Below, one piece after another: positions 18,061-27,001 of a DNA stretch of 33,740 nucleotides. How positions within the stretch are numbered: position 1 is the stretch's first letter; each line of letters opens with the position of its first letter. The notes under the pieces were generated by a model that worked only from the letters and a program-made list of their open reading frames with translations, did not search any database and was not told the origin of the DNA. This DNA is from Pseudonocardia sp. CNS-139 (lineage in GTDB: Bacteria > Actinomycetota > Actinomycetes > Mycobacteriales > Pseudonocardiaceae). The position numbers were made by a program, and so were the translations under genes. The DNA lies in assembly GCA_001942415.1 (NCBI GenBank), contig MKJX01000225.1, positions 1-33,740 of the forward strand, in the 5' to 3' direction.

Positions 18061-19296
18061 TCACGCCTCCAGCAGGGGCTGGGCCCAGTACTCGCCCTCC
18101 TGCAGGCCGCGCGGCACCGCGAAGACCCCCGAGCCGGTGTGCTCGATGTACTCCATGAGCGTGTCGTTGTTGGCCAGCGCCCGCTGCATCGGCACGAACT
18201 GGCCGTGCGGGTCGCGCATGAACGCGACGAAGAACAGCCCGGCGTTCAGGTGCCCCTGCCCGTCGCTGCCGTCGACGAAGTTGTAGCCGCGCCGCAGGAT
18301 CCGCACCCCGCCCAGCGCCTGTGCCGACGCGAGCCGGATGTGCGCGTCGGCGGGCACGGCGCTGCCGGGGGAGAGGTCGGCCTGGTCGAACTCGGCCGCC
18401 GACCCCAGCGGGGCGCCCTCGCCCTTGTTCCGCCCGATGATCTGCTGCTGCTCGTCGAGCGAGGTGCGGTCCCAGATCTCGATGTGCATCCGGATCCGCC
18501 GCGCGACGAGGTAGCTGCCGCCCTCCAGCCACGGAGGACCGTCGCCGGGCTGCACCCACACGTGCTGGTCCAGCTCGGCGCCGTCCTCGGCCTTGAGGTT
18601 GTTGGTGCCGTCCTTGAAGCCGAAGAGGTTGCGCGGCGTCGCCTGCGACGTCGACGTGGACGACGTCCGCCCGAACCCCAGCTGCGACCAGCGCACGGCC
18701 GTGGTGCCGAACCCGGTCCGGACGAGGTTGCGCACGGCGTGCACCGCGACCTGCGGGTCGTTGGCGCACGCCTGGATGCAGAGGTCGCCGCCGGTGTACG
18801 CGGGGTCGAGCTGGTCGCCGGTGAACCGCGGCAGCTCGGCGAGCCCGGGCGGGCGCAACGCGGGGTCGAGCCCGAGCTTGTCGAAGAACCCGGCCCCGAC
18901 GCCGACCGTGAGCGTCAGCGCGGACGCGGGCAGCCCCAGCGCCTCCCCGGTGTCGGCCGGCGGGGCGACGGGGTTGCCGCCGGTGGCGCCGCCCGGCGCG
19001 GTCTCGGCGCCGGCCGTCATCCGCTCGGCCGCGGCCGTCCACTTCTGCAGCAGGGCCTGCACCCGGCTGCGGTCCGTGCTGGTCAGGTCGAGGGCGACGA
19101 AGTGCAGCCGGTCCTGCGCCGGCGTGACGATCCCGGCCTGGCGCGGCCCGCGGAACGGCACGATCGCGTCGGGCGCGGTGCCGGAAGCGGCCGGGCCGGG
19201 CGCCGAGCACCCGGCCGCGGCCGCCGCGGCGCCCGCGAGTGCGGCGCCCGCCCCGGCGTACCCGAGCAGACGCCGCCGCGAGAACTCGCGTGTCAC
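18061..19296 (-). CDS. efeB: EfeB: Tat-exported DyP-type heme peroxidase / deferrochelatase
   Basis: About 411 residues. The N-terminus carries a twin-arginine signal, SRRRLLGYAG, followed by an Ala-rich hydrophobic stretch and a cysteine, so it is exported folded. DyP-type hallmarks follow: QDRLHFVALDLTS, GLDPALRPPGLAELPRFTGD, the distal GxxDG motif in NLFGFKDGTNNLK, the proximal-heme-side HIEIWDRTSLDEQQ (His of the HI-E segment), and NAGLFFVAFMRDP near the end. In EfeUOB systems EfeB is proposed to oxidise Fe(II) or release iron from heme in the periplasm. The GTG start at 19296 overlaps the efeO stop in a GTGA, so translation is coupled. A fourth gene of the operon is not seen; the 41-bp array ends 7 bases beyond its stop. 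No frameshift. Confidence 0.93.
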   Translation of the reverse strand: MTREFSRRRLLGYAGAGAALAGAAAAAAGCSAPGPAASGTAPDAIVPFRGPRQAGIVTPAQDRLHFVALDLTSTDRSRVQALLQKWTAAAERMTAGAETAPGGATGGNPVAPPADTGEALGLPASALTLTVGVGAGFFDKLGLDPALRPPGLAELPRFTGDQLDPAYTGGDLCIQACANDPQVAVHAVRNLVRTGFGTTAVRWSQLGFGRTSSTSTSQATPRNLFGFKDGTNNLKAEDGAELDQHVWVQPGDGPPWLEGGSYLVARRIRMHIEIWDRTSLDEQQQIIGRNKGEGAPLGSAAEFDQADLSPGSAVPADAHIRLASAQALGGVRILRRGYNFVDGSDGQGHLNAGLFFVAFMRDPHGQFVPMQRALANNDTLMEYIEHTGSGVFAVPRGLQEGEYWAQPLLEA

Positions 19297-20439
19297 GACG
19301 TGACGACCCCCGCGACCTGGCTGACCGGCTCGCCCAGCGCGTCGACGGCCTCGGCCATGCGCCGCACGTCGTCCTCGGTCAGCTCGGTGTAGAGCTTGTA
19401 GCCGTCGCCGGACCGGTACTCCTCCAGCAGTGCGTCGACGGCGGCGAAGCGCTCGTCCAGCGTCGGGCCGAGCGTCGGGTCGCGGTCGTCGATCACCGGG
19501 CGCAGCGCGGCGACGGCGCTGCGAGCCCTCGACGTTGGCCTTGAAGTCCCAGAGGTCCGTGTGCGAGTAGCGGTCCTCCTCGCCGGTGATCTTGCCGGTC
19601 GCCACCTCGTCGAGCAGCTCCTTCGCGCCGTTCGCGAGCTGCACGGGCGTCAGCTCCACGGTCGTGACGCGCGACTGGAGGTCGCGGATGTCGGCCATGA
19701 GCTGGTCGGCGATCGCCGGCGAGTCGGGCTGCAGCCCGTCGACCCAGAGGTCCTTCTCCAGCCGGTGGTAGCCGGTGAACTGGACGCCGGGGTCGCGCTC
19801 GTCGTCCTCGCGGCCGTCGATCTTCGGGTCGATGTCGCCGAACGACTCCGCCACCGGCTCGATCCGCTCCCAGTACGTGCGCGCGACCGGGAAGAGCGCC
19901 TTCGCGCCCTCGACGTCGCCGCCCTTGACGGCGTCGACGAACTCCTGCGTGCGCGGCACCAGCGCCTCGATCTGCGACGTCACGTAGCGCTTGTAGCCGG
20001 CGGTGGCCTCGGCGAGCTTCGTGTCCTCGTCGACGGAACGGGTGGCCGAGCCGGTCACGGTGAACGGCGCGCGGATGCCGTCGCCGACCATGCCCGGCTT
20101 GCACGCGGTGGTGTACGTGCCGCCGTCCGGGACCTCGACGATGAGCTGGCGGGTCAGGCCGGGGCCGATGTTCTCGACCTCGCCCATGATCCGGTCGCCG
20201 GTGCCGTAGAGGTAGAACTCGGTGACCTTGGTGCCCGTGTTGCGCACGGCGAACGTGATCGTGCCGGCCGGGGCCTCGCTCGCGCCGACCTCGCACGCCG
20301 CGTCGCCCGCGGTGACGCTGATCGGGCCGCCCCCCGCGGCGTCGGCGCCTCCGGCGGGGGCGGTGCTGGTGCAGCCGGCCAGGGCGGCCGCCGCGGCTAG
20401 CGCTGCGGTGGCCAGCCCGGCGCGGGACGTGCGGGACAT
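19293..20439 (-). CDS. efeO: EfeO: iron-binding lipoprotein with cupredoxin and M75 (imelysin-like) domains
   Basis: About 382 residues. Signal MSRTSRAGLATAALAAAAAL ends in a lipobox LAGC. An N-terminal cupredoxin-like domain (SVTAGDAACEVGASEAPAGT to YTTACKPGMVG, with two conserved cysteines) precedes the alpha-helical M75 domain, which contains the metal-binding HxxE motif in FTGYHRLEKDLWVDG. EfeO captures iron outside the membrane and hands it to EfeU. A one-base loss near 19524 separates DLWDFKANVEGS from AVAALRPVIDDRDPTLGPTL; the C-terminus ends VSQVAGVVTS. The start at ATG 20439 has GAGGAG 6 bases upstream. The order efeU-efeO-efeB, with a 26-base gap upstream and a 4-base overlap downstream, marks a single operon. 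Confidence 0.93.
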
Positions 20440-20465
20440 CGGGTCTCCTCGGGGGGTACGGGATC

Positions 20466-21311
20466 TCAGGAGCTCGTGGTGGTCGCCGCGTCGGACGTGC
20501 GGGCGGGCTGCGGGCCACGGTGGGGCCGCAGGAACAGGGGCAGCACGACGGCCACGTAGGCGACCCAGACGATCGCCTCGAGCACGGTGGTCTGCGGGGA
20601 GAAGTTGAAGACGCCCTTGAGCAGCGTCCCGTACCAGGAGTCGAGCGGGACGGCCGCGCTGACGTCGAACGCGAGCGTGTTGAGCCCGGGCAGGACACCG
20701 GCCTCCTGCAGGTCGTGCACGCCGTAGGCGAGGATCCCCGCCGCGACCAGCACCAGCAGCACCCCGGTGATCGTGAAGAACCGGCCGAGGTTGAGCGTCA
20801 CCGCGCCGCGGTAGATCAGGTAGGCCAGCGCGACCGCGACCGCGATCCCGATCAGGAACCCGATCAGGGGCTCGGTGGTCTCGCCGGCCGCCTGCGCCGC
20901 GGTGAAGAAGAACAGGGCCGTCTCCAGGCCCTCGCGGCCGACGGCGAGCGCGGCCATCAGCACCACGGCGAACGAGCCCATCTCCATGGCGTCTTCCAGG
21001 CGTCCGCGCAGCTCGGCGGACATCGAGCGCGCGGCGCGGCGCATCCAGAAGATCATCCAGGTGACGAACCCGACCGCGACGATCGAGAGGCTGCCGCCGA
21101 ACGTCTCCTGCGCGGTGAACGTGAGCTGCTGCTGGGCGAGCGCCAGCCCGAACGTCACGCCGATGCTGATCGCCACGGCGATCGCGACACCGAGCCACAC
21201 CTTCGGGAGCACGGAACGCCGGTCCGTCCGGACCAGGAAGGCGACGAGGATGCTGACGACGAGCGCGGCCTCCAGGCCCTCGCGCAGTCCGATCAGTGCG
21301 TTCCCCAGCAC
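20466..21311 (-). CDS. efeU: EfeU: FTR1-type iron permease
   Basis: 281 residues with about seven membrane segments. The two REGLE iron-binding motifs of the FTR1/EfeU family are intact: GLREGLEAALVVSIL near the N-terminus and AVGREGLETALFFFTAAQA in the middle. It imports ferric iron generated outside the membrane, working with EfeO and EfeB. The GTG start at 21311 (MLGNALIGLR) has GGGAG about 7 bases upstream. It is the first gene of the operon, with two IdeR-like boxes 31-68 bases before the start. No frameshift is present, and the C-terminal tail (RTSDAATTTSS) is short and hydrophilic, as usual. Confidence 0.95.
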   Translation of the reverse strand: MLGNALIGLREGLEAALVVSILVAFLVRTDRRSVLPKVWLGVAIAVAISIGVTFGLALAQQQLTFTAQETFGGSLSIVAVGFVTWMIFWMRRAARSMSAELRGRLEDAMEMGSFAVVLMAALAVGREGLETALFFFTAAQAAGETTEPLIGFLIGIAVAVALAYLIYRGAVTLNLGRFFTITGVLLVLVAAGILAYGVHDLQEAGVLPGLNTLAFDVSAAVPLDSWYGTLLKGVFNFSPQTTVLEAIVWVAYVAVVLPLFLRPHRGPQPARTSDAATTTSS

Positions 21312-21341
21312 CCGGCGCTCCCGTCCGTCCGCGGCCGCCGG

Positions 21342-21379
21342 TTAGGACAGCCTTGCAACCAAGACGGGGAGGCTAGCCT
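21342..21379 (-). promoter_or_regulatory. Two IdeR/DtxR-like boxes upstream of efeUOB
   Basis: TTAGGACAGCCTTGCAA at 21342-21358 resembles one half of the DtxR/IdeR consensus TTAGGTTAGSCTWACCTAA. AGGCTAGCCT at 21370-21379 is a perfect palindrome matching its core. Both lie in the 140-base gap before efeU, where iron-dependent repression would be expected. The match is partial (about 11 of 19 for the first by eye), so binding is inferred. Confidence 0.5.
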
Positions 21380-21453
21380 GTGGAAGCGGCGCACGGAAGC
21401 CCATGCGGATCACATCTCCGCAGGTCAGAGCCGGTTTGTGTGGGTTGGGGAGG

Positions 21454-21858
21454 TTAATCCGGTTCGGGGACGTCGGCGTCGACCGCCATGCGGACGCGCA
21501 CCTCGCCGAGCGCTTCCTGGTACTCGGGGCGGGGGTCCATCGCCGCAGCCATCTTGAGCTGGGCGTGCGCCTCGGCGAGCCGGCCCTGCCGTTGCAGGGC
21601 CTTGCCGAGCGCGAAGCGCGCGTAGTGGTCGGCGGGGTCGAGGTCCAGCACGCGGCCGAACGCCTCCTCGGCCCGCCGGAGCTGGGCCGAGTTGAGGTAG
21701 GCGCGCCCGGCGAGGAGCTGGACCGAGACGTCGTCCGGACGGCTCGCCAGCACCGGGCCCAGCGCCTGCAGCGCGTCGAGCGGCCGGCTCCGGGCGATCA
21801 GCATCTCGGCGCGACGGAACGACTCGAAGAGTCCGTCTGAAGCTGGCTGGCTCGTCAT
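21454..21858 (-). CDS. Small TPR-repeat protein
   Basis: About 134 residues, mostly tetratricopeptide repeats: VQLLAGRAYLNSAQLRRAEE, then FGRVLDLDPADHYARFALGK and LQRQGRLAEAHAQLKMAAAM. The W/L-G-Y-A-F-A-P pattern of TPR helices is recognisable in at least two and a half repeats. TPRs mediate protein contacts; no enzyme domain is present and no specific partner is suggested. Two start codons are possible, ATG 21864 and ATG 21858; I chose the second, with GTAGGC a few bases upstream. It is on the same strand as efeU, 142 bases upstream, and divergent from eno. A similar small TPR protein near efeU or eno is common in actinobacteria, to my knowledge. Confidence 0.75.
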   Translation of the reverse strand: MTSQPASDGLFESFRRAEMLIARSRPLDALQALGPVLASRPDDVSVQLLAGRAYLNSAQLRRAEEAFGRVLDLDPADHYARFALGKALQRQGRLAEAHAQLKMAAAMDPRPEYQEALGEVRVRMAVDADVPEPD

Positions 21859-22028
21859 GGTCATGCCTACGTTAGGTGTCGGCGGCGCGATCTGCGAGGG
21901 GTTGACAACGAGCCGCGCGGTGAACGGCGGGCAACCGGACCCGAGCCAGCGGGTTCCTGCGCAGGTTCGCGATCCGCGACCACTACCCTTTGTCCCCGAG
22001 AAGAGCGAACGAGCTGACGGGAGCACTG

Positions 22029-23323
22029 GTGGCTGTCATCGAGCAGGTCGGCGCACGGGAGATCCTCGACTCGCGGGGCAACCCGACTGTGGAGGTCGAG
22101 GTCGCACTCGACGACGGGACGCTCGCGCGTGCCGCCGTCCCCTCCGGCGCGTCCACCGGGGAGCACGAGGCCGTCGAGCTGCGCGACGGCGACCCGCTGC
22201 GCTTCGGCGGCAAGGGCGTCGAGAAGGCCGTCGCGGCGGTCCTCGACGAGATCGGCCCCGAGCTCACCGGGATGGAGGCCGTCGACCAGCGGCTGATCGA
22301 CCAGCGGCTCGTCGACCTCGACGGCACGCCGGACAAGTCCCGGCTCGGCGCCAACGCTCTGCTCGGCGTCTCGCTGGCGGTGGCCAAGGCCGCTGCGGAG
22401 TCGTCCGGGCTGGAGCTGTTCCGCTACGTCGCGGCCCCAACGCGCACGTCCTGCCCGTGCCGATGCTGAACATCCTCAACGGCGGCGCCCACGCCGACAC
22501 GTCCGTCGACGTGCAGGAGTTCATGATCGCGCCGGTCGGCGCCGACTCGTTCCGCGAGGCCCTGCGCTGGGGCGCCGAGGTCTACCAGTCGCTCAAGTCC
22601 GTGCTCAAGGCCAAGGGCCTGCCCACCGGGCTCGGCGACGAGGGCGGCTTCGCGCCGGACCTGCCCGGCACCCGCGCCGCGCTCGACCTGATCGCCGAGG
22701 CGATCGAGAAGACCGGCTACGCGCTCGGCCGCGACGTCGCGCTCGCGCTCGACGTGGCCGCCACCGAGTTCCACAGCGACGGCGTCTACTCCTACGAGAA
22801 CCGCAAGCTCTCGGCGCAGGAGCTGGCTGCCGTCTACGCCGAGCTGGTCGGGGCCTACCCGCTCGTCTCGATCGAGGACCCGCTCTCCGAGGACGACTGG
22901 GAGGGCTGGGTGGCGCTCACCGACGCCCTCGGCGACAAGGTCCAGCTCGTCGGCGACGACCTGTTCGTCACCAACCCGGAGCGGCTGGACGAGGGCATCA
23001 GCCGGGGCGCGGCCAACGCGCTGCTCGTCAAGGTCAACCAGATCGGCACGCTCTCCGAGACGCTCGACGCCGTGACGCTCGCGCACTCGTCCGGCTACCG
23101 CTGCATGATGAGCCACCGCTCCGGCGAGACCGAGGACACCACGATCGCCGACCTCGCCGTCGCCACCGGCTGCGGGCAGATCAAGACCGGCGCCCCGGCC
23201 CGCTCCGAGCGCGTCGCGAAGTACAACCAGCTCCTGCGCATCGAGGAGGCGCTCGGCGACGCCGCGCGCTACGCCGGCGATCTGGCGTTCCCGCGGTTCT
23301 CGGCCGCGGAGGCCGGGGCCTGA
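22029..23323 (+). CDS. eno: Enolase, one frameshift
   Basis: About 432 residues. Glycolytic enzyme interconverting 2-phosphoglycerate and phosphoenolpyruvate. The N-terminal lid region reads REILDSRGNPTVEVEV and AVPSGASTGEHEAVELRD. The barrel has LNILNGGAHADTSVDVQEFM, FAPDLPGTRAALDL, metal ligands in LVSIEDPLSEDDWEGW and QLVGDDLFVTN, the catalytic Lys in LLVKVNQIGTLSE, and the signature CMMSHRSGETEDTTIADLAV. A one-base loss near 22432 turns YVGGPNAHVLPVPM into two frames. This essential gene should be intact, so the break is almost certainly a sequence error. GTG 22029 (MAVIEQVGAREI) is preceded by GGGAG. ftsB starts 9 bases after its stop, the standard actinobacterial order. Confidence 0.96.
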
Positions 23324-23331
23324 GGCCGGCG

Positions 23332-23836
23332 GTGGCGGCCGACGAGCGCGGCCGGGCCGGCCGCTCCCCCGGGCAGCAGCGCGCCGAGCCGGGCACCACC
23401 CGGACGCGGGTGCGCGAGCCGCAGCTGACGCGGGTGCCGCGGGCCCGGGGCGTCGTCGCGGCCACCACCGGCCTGCTCGGGCTCTCCTCCACGCGGCGGG
23501 CCGCGCTGCTCGCGGTGGTGGTGTGCGCGCTCGCGCTGACCGTCTCCGTGCCGCTGCGCAACTACGTCGCGCAGCGCCAGGAGCTGGCGGCGGTGTCCGA
23601 GCAGCAGCTCGCCCTGGCCGACGAGGTGGACCGGCTCGCCCAGGAGCGGGCGCGCCTCTCCGACCCGGCCGAGGTGGAGGCACAGGCCCGGTCGCGGCTC
23701 GGATACGTCATGCCGGGGGAGGTGCCCTACGTCGTGCAGCTCCCGCCCGGCGCGGCGGCGCCCGCCGCCCGACCCGGACGCCGGCGTGCCGTGGTACCGC
23801 CAGCTGTGGAGAGAGGTCTCGGAAGGAACGCGATGA
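23332..23836 (+). CDS. ftsB: FtsB/DivIC-type septum formation initiator, one frameshift
   Basis: About 168 residues. A Pro/Arg-rich cytoplasmic N-terminus is followed by one membrane span (AALLAVVVCALALTVSVPLR). A coiled coil then runs from YVAQRQELAAVSEQQLALAD through EVDRLAQERARL. The conserved DPAEVEAQARSRLGYVMPGE block of DivIC/FtsB proteins comes next. It acts with FtsL and FtsQ in the divisome. A one-base loss near 23766 leaves no stop between this gene and the next. Reading the other frame gives the expected end, PWYRQLWREVSEGTR, with its TGA overlapping the ATG of the DUF501 gene (ATGA). The GTG start at 23332 is 9 bases after the eno stop. Confidence 0.88.
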
Positions 23837-24327
23837 GCGCCCTGGACGCCGCCGACGTCGACGCGGTCGAGGCGCAGCTCGGCCGCCGGCCGCGAGCGGT
23901 GCGCGAGGTCGCGTACCGCTGCCCGTGCGGGCTGCCTGCCGTCGTCAAGACCTCGCCGCGACTGGAGGACGGCACGCCGTTCCCCACGCTGTACTACCTG
24001 ACCTGCTCCCGGCTCAGCTCCCGGCTCGGTGGCCTGGAGGCGGCCGGCCGGATGCGCGAGATGACCGAGCGGCTCGCCGCGGACCCGGAGCTGGCCGCGG
24101 CCTACCGCCGCGCGCACGAGGCCTACCTCGCCGAACGGGACGCGATCGAGCCGCTCGGCACCGACGTCAGCGCGGGCGGGATGCCGGGCCGGGTCAAGTG
24201 CCTGCACGTCTGCGCCGCGCACAGCCTCGCCGCCGGACCGGGCGTGAACCCGTTCGGCGACGAGGCCCTCGCCGAGGTCGGCGAGTGGTGGAGACAGGGC
24301 CCCTGCACCACCCCCGCGAGTCGCTGA
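23833..24327 (+). CDS. DUF501 domain-containing protein
   Basis: 164 residues. Hallmarks of DUF501 are YRCPCGLPAVVKTSPRLEDG, FPTLYYLTCSRLSSRLGGLE and the later GMPGRVKCLHVCAAHSLAAG. The conserved CPCG cysteines and the CLH..AHSLA segment suggest metal or ligand binding, but no function is established to my knowledge. It overlaps ftsB by 4 bases and belongs to the conserved eno-ftsB-DUF501-ppx block of actinobacteria. The last codons and stop lie inside the first unit of the 22-bp repeat array (GCG AGT CGC TGA), so the repeat appears to have been captured as the gene end. Confidence 0.9.
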   Translation: MSALDAADVDAVEAQLGRRPRAVREVAYRCPCGLPAVVKTSPRLEDGTPFPTLYYLTCSRLSSRLGGLEAAGRMREMTERLAADPELAAAYRRAHEAYLAERDAIEPLGTDVSAGGMPGRVKCLHVCAAHSLAAGPGVNPFGDEALAEVGEWWRQGPCTTPASR

Positions 24328-24389
24328 GAAAGTGCACGCGAGTCGCGGAAAAAACGTGCGCGAGTCGGGGTCTGGCTGCACGCGAGTCG
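24315..24389. repeat. Four-copy 22-bp phased CGCGAGTCG array
   Basis: CGCGAGTCG occurs at 24315, 24337, 24359 and 24381, each exactly 22 bp from the last. The 13-base intervals are partly conserved (TGAGAAAGTGCA, CGGAAAAAACGTG and similar). The array spans the convergent junction between DUF501 and the acyl-CoA dehydrogenase gene and supplies the DUF501 stop codon. The same family recurs at 27002-27105. Confidence 0.85.
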
Positions 24390-24398
24390 GGGTGCGCG

Positions 24399-26007
24399 TC
24401 AGGCGGGGGTGACGCGCTCCAGGAGGACCTTCGTGGGTGTCTCGGCGGGCAGCGTGCCCGCCGTGCGCCACGGGCCGTCGGGCAGGAACCGCGAGCTGAC
24501 GAACGCCGACGCGACCTCGTCGGGCGAGTAGCGCAGCAGCAGCGACCCCTGCAGGCACAGCGCCAGCAGCTCGGCCAGCCGCCGGGCCCGGCGCTCCTCG
24601 CGCCCGCGCAGCTCGGTGCGCAGCTCGCGGACCGCCCGGTCGAACCACGCATCGGCCCCGGACGCCGCCTCGATCTCCTCGAACACCGCGTCGACCGACT
24701 CGGGCTCGCGGCCCACCGCCCGCAGCACGTCCAGCGCGGTGACGTTGCCCGAGCCCTCCCAGATCGAGTTCAGCGGCGCCTCGCGGTAGAGCCGCGGCAG
24801 CCCCGACTCCTCGACGTAGCCGTTGCCGCCCAGGCACTCCAGCGCCTCCGCGACGGCCGCCGGCGCCCGCTTGCACACCAGGTACTTCGACGCCGGCAGG
24901 GCTAGCCGCAGCAGCGCCCGCTCCTCCCGGTCGACGGCCCCGGCCAGCCGCATCGCCAGCGCCGTGGCCGCCTCCGCCTCCAGCGCCAGGTCGCCGAGCA
25001 CGGCCTGCATCAGCGGGGTGTCGGCGAGCACCGAGCCGAACGCGCGGCGGTGCGTCGTGTGGTGCACGGCCTCGGTGAGCGCGGCCTTCGTCACCGAGGC
25101 GACCCGATCACGCAGTCCAGCCGGGTCATCGACACCATCTCGATGATCGTCGCGACGCCGCGGCCCTCGTCGCCCAGCCGCCAGCCGGTCGCCCCGGTGT
25201 ACTCGATCTCGGCCGACGCGTTGGACCGGTTGCCCAGCTTGTCCTTGAGCCGCTCCAGCCGGATGCCGTTGCGCGTGCCGTCCGGCAGCACCCGCGGCAG
25301 GACGAAACACGTCAGCCCGCCGGCGCCTGCGCGAGCGTCAGGAAGAGATCGTTCATCGGGCCGAGGTGAACCACTTGTGCCCGACCAGCCGGTACGTGCC
25401 GTCGGCCCTCGGGGTGGCCTCGGTCGTGCCGCGCGGACGTCCGACCCGCCCTGCTTCTCCGTCATCGACATCCCGGCGAGCAGCCCGGGCTTCGTCGCCG
25501 GCTCCGCCAGCCCGAACGCGTACGTCGTGGAGACGAGCCCGGACTCGTAGACGTTCGCGAGCCCGGGGTCGCGGCGCAGCGCCGGCACCGCGGCGTACGT
25601 CATCGAGATCGGGCAGCAGTGGCCCGACTCCAGCTGGCCCATCAGGTAGAACCCGGCCGCCCGCGCGACGTGCGCACCCTGCCCCGGCTCGCCGACCCAG
25701 GGTGTGCCGTGCAGCCCCCACCCGACGGACGTGCGCATCAGCCAGTGCCACGACGGGTGGAACTCGACCTCGTCGACGCGGTGCCCGTAGCGGTCGTGCG
25801 TGCGCAGGACGGGGGAGTGCTCGTTGGCGAGCCGGGCGTGCTCGCGCGCCTCGGCCGAGCCGACCAGCGTGCCGAGCTGCCGCAACGCCGGGAGCGCCGC
25901 CTCCGCCCCCTCCCGGCCGATCGCGTCGGCGAGCACGGGTCGACCGCGAACGGGTCGTACCCGTCGATCGGCGGTGGCTGGTTCTCGACGCGGTGGGTGG
26001 CGGCCAC
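24399..26007 (-). CDS. AidB-like acyl-CoA dehydrogenase, five frameshifts
   Basis: About 535 residues. Flavoprotein of the acyl-CoA dehydrogenase superfamily, AidB subgroup. Visible blocks are VDEVEFHPSWHWLMRTSVGW, MSMTEKQGGSDVR, YRLVGHKWFTSA, LKDKLGNRSNASAEIEYTGA, IIEMVSMTRLDCVIGS, HHTTHRRAFGSVLADTPLMQ, ALECLGGNGYVEESGLPRLY and NSIWEGSGNVTALDVLRAVG. E. coli AidB is an alkylation-response protein that binds DNA; whether this one acts in repair or in acyl-CoA oxidation cannot be read from sequence. Breaks are near 25925, 25425, 25365, 25335 and 25105, a cluster around 25330-25430. The start is GTG 26007, 39 bases from the divergent ppx start. It interrupts the usual DUF501-ppx neighbourhood and lies between two 22-bp repeat arrays. 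Confidence 0.85.
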
Positions 26008-26046
26008 GGGCCCGAGCGTAGCCGCGGTCCGCGTACGGTGGGCGCC

Positions 26047-26997
26047 ATGCGCGTGGCCGCCATCGACTGCGGGACGAACTCGATCCGTCTGCTCGTCGCC
26101 GACGTGACCACTGGTTTCGACGGGAAACCCGCCCTGCGGGACGTGCACCGCGAGATGCGGATCGTCCGGCTCGGGCAGGGCGTCGACGCCACCGGGGTGC
26201 TCGCCCCCGAGGCCCTCGAACGCACCCGCGTCGCCCTCGCCGACTACACCGCGGTGCTGCGCCGCAAGGGCGCCGAGCGGGTCCGGATGGTCGCCACCAG
26301 CGCGTCCCGCGACGCCCGCAACCGCGACGACTTCTTCGGCATGGTCCGGGCGACCCTCGGCACCGACGCCGAGGTGATCTCCGGCGACGAGGAGGCGAAC
26401 CTGTCGTTCGTCGGGGCCGTCGGCGACCTCGACGCCGAGGACGGCCCGTTCGTCGTCGTGGACGTCGGCGGCGGCTCCACCGAGGTGGTCCTCGGCACGC
26501 TCGACGACGGCACGGCCACCGTGGCGGCCGCGCGTTCCGTCGACGTCGGCAGCGTCCGGCTCACCGAGCGCTGCCTGCCCGGCGACCCGCCCACGGCCGC
26601 CGAGGTCGCGCAGGCCCGCGAGGTCGCGACAGGCATCCTCGACGCGGCGTTCGACGCGGTGCCGGTGGCGGGTGTGCGCACGTGGGTGGGGGTGGCCGGC
26701 ACCGTCACGACGCTGTCGGCCGTCGCGCAGGAGCTGCCCGAGTACGACCCGGTGGCCGTGCACCTGTCGCGCCTGTCCCGGGAGCGGCTGCACGAGGTCG
26801 CCGACGAGCTGCTCGGCATGAGCCGCGAGCAGCGCCGCGAACACAAGGCCATCCACCCCGGCCGGATCGACGTGATCGGGGCCGGCGCGCTGATCGTCGA
26901 CGTCCTGGCCCGGGAGCTGCACGACCGCGCGGGCGTGGACGAGCTGGTCGTCAGCGAGCACGACATCCTCGACGGCATCGCCCGCTCGATCATCTGA
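26047..26997 (+). CDS. ppx: Exopolyphosphatase / pppGpp phosphohydrolase family (Ppx/GppA)
   Basis: 316 residues, an ASKHA-fold phosphatase. Phosphate-1 motif VAAIDCGTNSIRLLVADV opens the protein. Further blocks are IVRLGQGVDATGVL, RMVATSASRDARNRDDFF, the catalytic-region VISGDEEANLSFVGAV, VVVDVGGGSTEVVLG (phosphate-2) and VGVAGTVTTLSAVAQ, with EHKAIHPGRIDVIGAGALIV near the end. It hydrolyses inorganic polyphosphate and/or pppGpp; short single-domain actinobacterial forms act mainly on short polyphosphate chains. ATG 26047 follows a TACGGT -10 box (26034-26039) with 7 bases between, so the transcript is probably leaderless. No frameshift. It is the last member of the conserved eno-ftsB-DUF501-ppx block. 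Confidence 0.93.
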   Translation: MRVAAIDCGTNSIRLLVADVTTGFDGKPALRDVHREMRIVRLGQGVDATGVLAPEALERTRVALADYTAVLRRKGAERVRMVATSASRDARNRDDFFGMVRATLGTDAEVISGDEEANLSFVGAVGDLDAEDGPFVVVDVGGGSTEVVLGTLDDGTATVAAARSVDVGSVRLTERCLPGDPPTAAEVAQAREVATGILDAAFDAVPVAGVRTWVGVAGTVTTLSAVAQELPEYDPVAVHLSRLSRERLHEVADELLGMSREQRREHKAIHPGRIDVIGAGALIVDVLARELHDRAGVDELVVSEHDILDGIARSII

Positions 26998-27001
26998 CCC
27001 G

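Noticed and set aside
21902..21930. TTGACA at 21902-21907 as a -35 box for eno
   Set aside because: No acceptable -10 hexamer lies 16-18 bases downstream (the sequence there is CGGCGG-like).
23332..24327. Fusion protein of FtsB and DUF501 in a single open frame
   Set aside because: The alternative frame restores a normal FtsB C-terminus (PWYRQLWREVSEGTR) whose stop overlaps the DUF501 ATG, so the fusion is a one-base error.
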